From NCBI GenBank assembly GCA_026419775.2, contig JAOPGA020000749.1, positions 1 to 53,731 of the forward strand: 53,731 nucleotides of DNA, given 5' to 3'. Positions 51,401 through 53,731 of the stretch are shown one piece after another; the stretch's first letter is position 1, and every line of letters starts with the position of its first letter. Under the pieces are notes generated by a model that searched no databases, was not told where the DNA came from, and saw only the letters and a program-made list of their open reading frames with translations. The position numbers were made by a program, and so were the translations under genes. This stretch comes from Acrasis kona (Eukaryota > Heterolobosea > Eutetramitea > Acrasida > Acrasidae).

Positions 51401-53265
51401 ATGTTTGGATGATCAATATTTGACTTATCCATCACCACCTCCAAAACATGATTCAAATGAACTCTATGAAAACTGTATTTGGAATCAATGAAGAACAATC
51501 CTCTATCAGTGATAATCATCACTCCTCTTTCTAAATTACCCACAATGTGGTCCTTGTACTCTGGAAATCCAACATTACATGCAAAATAAATTTTTTTTAC
51601 TTTGCGCTCAATAAAATGTAAAATGGACTCATAAGCTATCATTTGATGAATAAAAAACAAAAATAATACACACCATTTTGTCCACTTCTGGTGCTATTTG
51701 GTATCTTGATTATATCCTTTTCCTTGTTAATAAAAGACCAATCCGTCAGGCCCATAGTAACCGGTGCATCTGTTCCCGTAATTAAAGGTGGTGATAAAAA
51801 GTCATTTTCTACCAGTTCCAAATACCTCTTTACAATGTTAATACGCATCTTATTGTGGATGGACATACAGGTTCATTACCAATGACAAAGGGTCCTACAA
51901 ATGCTTCATAACAATCCTTCAAGTGAGATAAAAAGATATCTCTGTAGTAATTATCAAAATGAATTAACATCTCGCTGGTGGCATTTTTGTCACTGAGCGA
52001 ATTGGTCCTGATGACAATGTAAGAAGGATCCTCTGGTTTCTTTCTCAACCAAACATTTACAACCTCCTTGATTTCTTTTATGAGTATGACTTCTCTGAGT
52101 ACATACTTGACATTAATGTTTTGTTGCTTATTCTCCTCTGCTCCCGTCTCCAATACATCCCTTGGAGTGGAAACCTCCAAACCGAGTAATTTGTGTCTCA
52201 TCAAAATGTATAATCTCTTTTCCTTTCCTGTTAATGTTTTGACGTTTTGTCCAAACATTGAGAACAAAATTTTGCCAGATGGAGTTTCTTGATCAATGTA
52301 ATAGGTATTAATTAAATTTTTTCTATAATGTTTTTGAGTGAGTATGATCAAAGCAAGCGATTTACTTGTTTCTCGTGGAGTTAAATTCCTCTTGCACATC
52401 ATCAGAATGTAAAAGTACCGATTTGATCTTGTCTTCGCTCTCCACTCTTAGAAAATCATGGTTGGTGGTGAGTTGTAGCTGAATGTTCGGAGTAAAATAC
52501 GGAGGGTCTCTTAGAAAGTCATCTAGATTGTAGTCATAAGTGAAAACATTTTCTTCATTCTGATTCATTCATTAGTTTAGGTGAAGAATGTTGACTAACC
52601 GAAGGTTTTGCTAGGCCTTCCTGTACTGGCATTAATAGTGATAATTTCTTTCTTAGATCCTCTTGTAATACGTCGAGGAATTCGAATTCAATGTCGATGT
52701 CGTGGAAATCTCGCTGATGCGAACCCGCCTCAAAAAATATTAATGGACAGCCGTCATCGCCTTCGGTCTTGTACGTTCTTAATTTCCTTTCGGCTATTTC
52801 TGCCACCTACATGATTATTAGTTCATTGGTTTAACTAAAGTATGCTTTTACTTTTTTCTTATAGTCCCTATTGATTTCATCTCTAATGTACCTAATAGAA
52901 TCGATTGATTTTGGATTCCTCAAACTTCTCAAGTAATTATAAGTGTGTCTTCTTATTTCAGCTCTTTCCTTCAATTTTTTCTGTAGGAGTAAAGCATTTT
53001 CGTCGTTTATTTGGATGTCCTTAAATTAAATCAACAATTTGATATCGCCTAATGCAATTACTTTGACTACAATTTCTACTTTGTTTTCCACAACCAATTT
53101 TCCATTCTTTTTTTCAAGCTTAATCCTCTTCTCCTCTTGTTTTTTGAGCTCCTTCGCTCTACGCTTCTCTTCTTTTATTCTCTTTTTTTCATCCTTTTTG
53201 CTTAAAGGTGCATTGTTTTCATCGTTTTGTTGTGGTTCAGTCTGATCTTGTGGTGGTTCATCCAT
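48415..53265 (-). CDS. Large 16-exon protein of unknown family (PH/GRAM-like region)
   Basis: Sixteen exons close perfectly to 1414 aa: 53062-53265, 52852-53019, 52600-52806, 52366-52559, 51869-52322, 51674-51827, 51286-51635, 50659-51249, 50533-50618, 50162-50492, 50047-50118, 49843-50007, 49628-49808, 49165-49590, 48989-49123, 48415-48941. All introns are 34-47 nt with GT..AG. The first 70 residues are a charged coiled coil (KKDEKKRIKEEKRRAKELKK). Residues about 215-330 and 400-510 look like PH/GRAM or myosin-TH1-type sandwiches (KIYFACNVGFPEYKDHIVGN, MIITDRGLFFIDSKYS). The rest is helical. No signal or TM. Possibly a membrane-binding scaffold; I do not recognise the family. Confidence 0.8.
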
Positions 53266-53295
53266 CTGACTTGAAATATCTGTTGTAAATGGTTT

Positions 53296-53731
53296 TTAAT
53301 TACAACACAGGTCGTCAAAGACAATCAATGGATTGGTACCAGGTACAGCAACAGTATGTTCACACCAACATTCTATAGATTAAATTAATGATACCCCCGG
53401 CCAAATGAGCTCAGGTAAATATTATATAAGACCATGAACGTTGTTTTGATGTGTAATTTTTATTATAGCACTCTGCTAATTCACAGGCATTATGATTTTC
53501 AATTTTTCCAAACCCCACACCAATCCAAACATATAGTCCGTCACCAACCAACATGATGACATCCTGGCAAATTTGATCGGATGAGCCATATGCATACAAT
53601 TAACAAAAAATTTTATCTTGAATACTTCCACTTTTATAGGTCTACATCTCATAACTCTTTTAAATCTAAAAGTTATTTAATAGCCATCACAGACCCGTGT
53701 CTACACACTGTTGAATTTTTGATAATCGATT
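53296..53731 (-). CDS. Gelsolin/villin-like segment, truncated by the window edge
   Basis: A frame (53411-53600) contains DVIMLVGDGLYVWIGVGFGK followed by IENHNACELAECY, the core of a gelsolin repeat (D-hydrophobic strand, W.G, then an E..A...A helix), which binds actin and Ca2+. An acceptor (TTTGCCAG) precedes DVIML, and a possible last exon (53296-53372, ending VPGTNPLIVFDDLCCN) follows an uncertain intron. The upstream part lies outside or is unresolved. Its stop would lie only 30 bases before the start of the 16-exon gene. Confidence 0.5.

Noticed and set aside
1-53731. CRISPR arrays, insertion sequences, retroelements or viral insertions
   Set aside because: No spaced direct repeats, transposase, reverse transcriptase, integrase or capsid-like motifs were seen in any frame.

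Overview
The window reads as nuclear DNA of a unicellular eukaryote with a very compact, AT-rich genome. The evidence is a set of universal eukaryotic genes (NSE4, SF3A2, ADA2, CBP20, Elongin A, ATAD5/Elg1, OPA3, TIM50, eS28), tiny spliceosomal introns with GT..AG ends, and intergenic gaps often of 8-65 bases. Bookkeeping of reading frame and splice phase gives about 50 introns. Most are 34-47 nt, and many carry a CTAA/TTAAC-like branch motif near the acceptor. The 7TM-RGS receptor, the compactness and the gene mix recall Heterolobosea (Naegleria/Acrasis-like), but that assignment is inference. I saw no CRISPR, tRNA, rRNA, insertion sequence or virus-like element.

Layout. 1-7.5 kb: the end of a cathepsin B-like protease, methionyl-tRNA synthetase, a MIT-VPS9 Rab exchange factor (minus), an ArfGAP-C2 protein (minus) and a PP2C phosphatase. 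7.5-11.6 kb: a striking secreted-hydrolase/7TM/RGS fusion (minus) and a small three-exon gene. 11.6-23.7 kb: ATAD5/Elg1 (minus), head-to-head with mitochondrial asparaginyl-tRNA synthetase, then a plus-strand run of ADA2, CBP20, a DENN protein, PDH E1-beta and Elongin A. 23.7-29.9 kb: an F-box/LRR protein (minus) head-to-head with a TIM50-like protein, eS28, an orphan (minus), a two-TM protein and an armadillo protein.

30.0-43.4 kb: a large Cys-rich three-TM surface protein, a RlaP/YcgL-type nucleotidyltransferase (minus), a helical orphan, NSE4 (minus), a secreted alpha/beta hydrolase, a type-B carboxylesterase (minus), a decayed gene, and an OGFOD2-like dioxygenase with a His/Cys tail. 43.5-53.7 kb: OPA3 (minus), a TLC-domain membrane protein, a mitochondrial YbjQ-like protein (minus), an SLC35B4-type transporter, SF3A2 and an EAF7/MRGBP-like NuA4 subunit (both minus), a possible bS21m, and a 16-exon orphan of 1414 aa (minus) lying just after a gelsolin-like segment cut by the window edge.

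The genes do not form a pathway. Three architectural themes recur: head-to-head pairs 34-65 bp apart, convergent pairs whose stops are 8-25 bp apart with the stop codon inside AATAAA, and a GTTGAC (W-box-like) hexamer just upstream of about twelve genes. Three host genes show one-base frame breaks at homopolymers, so assembly indels are possible.
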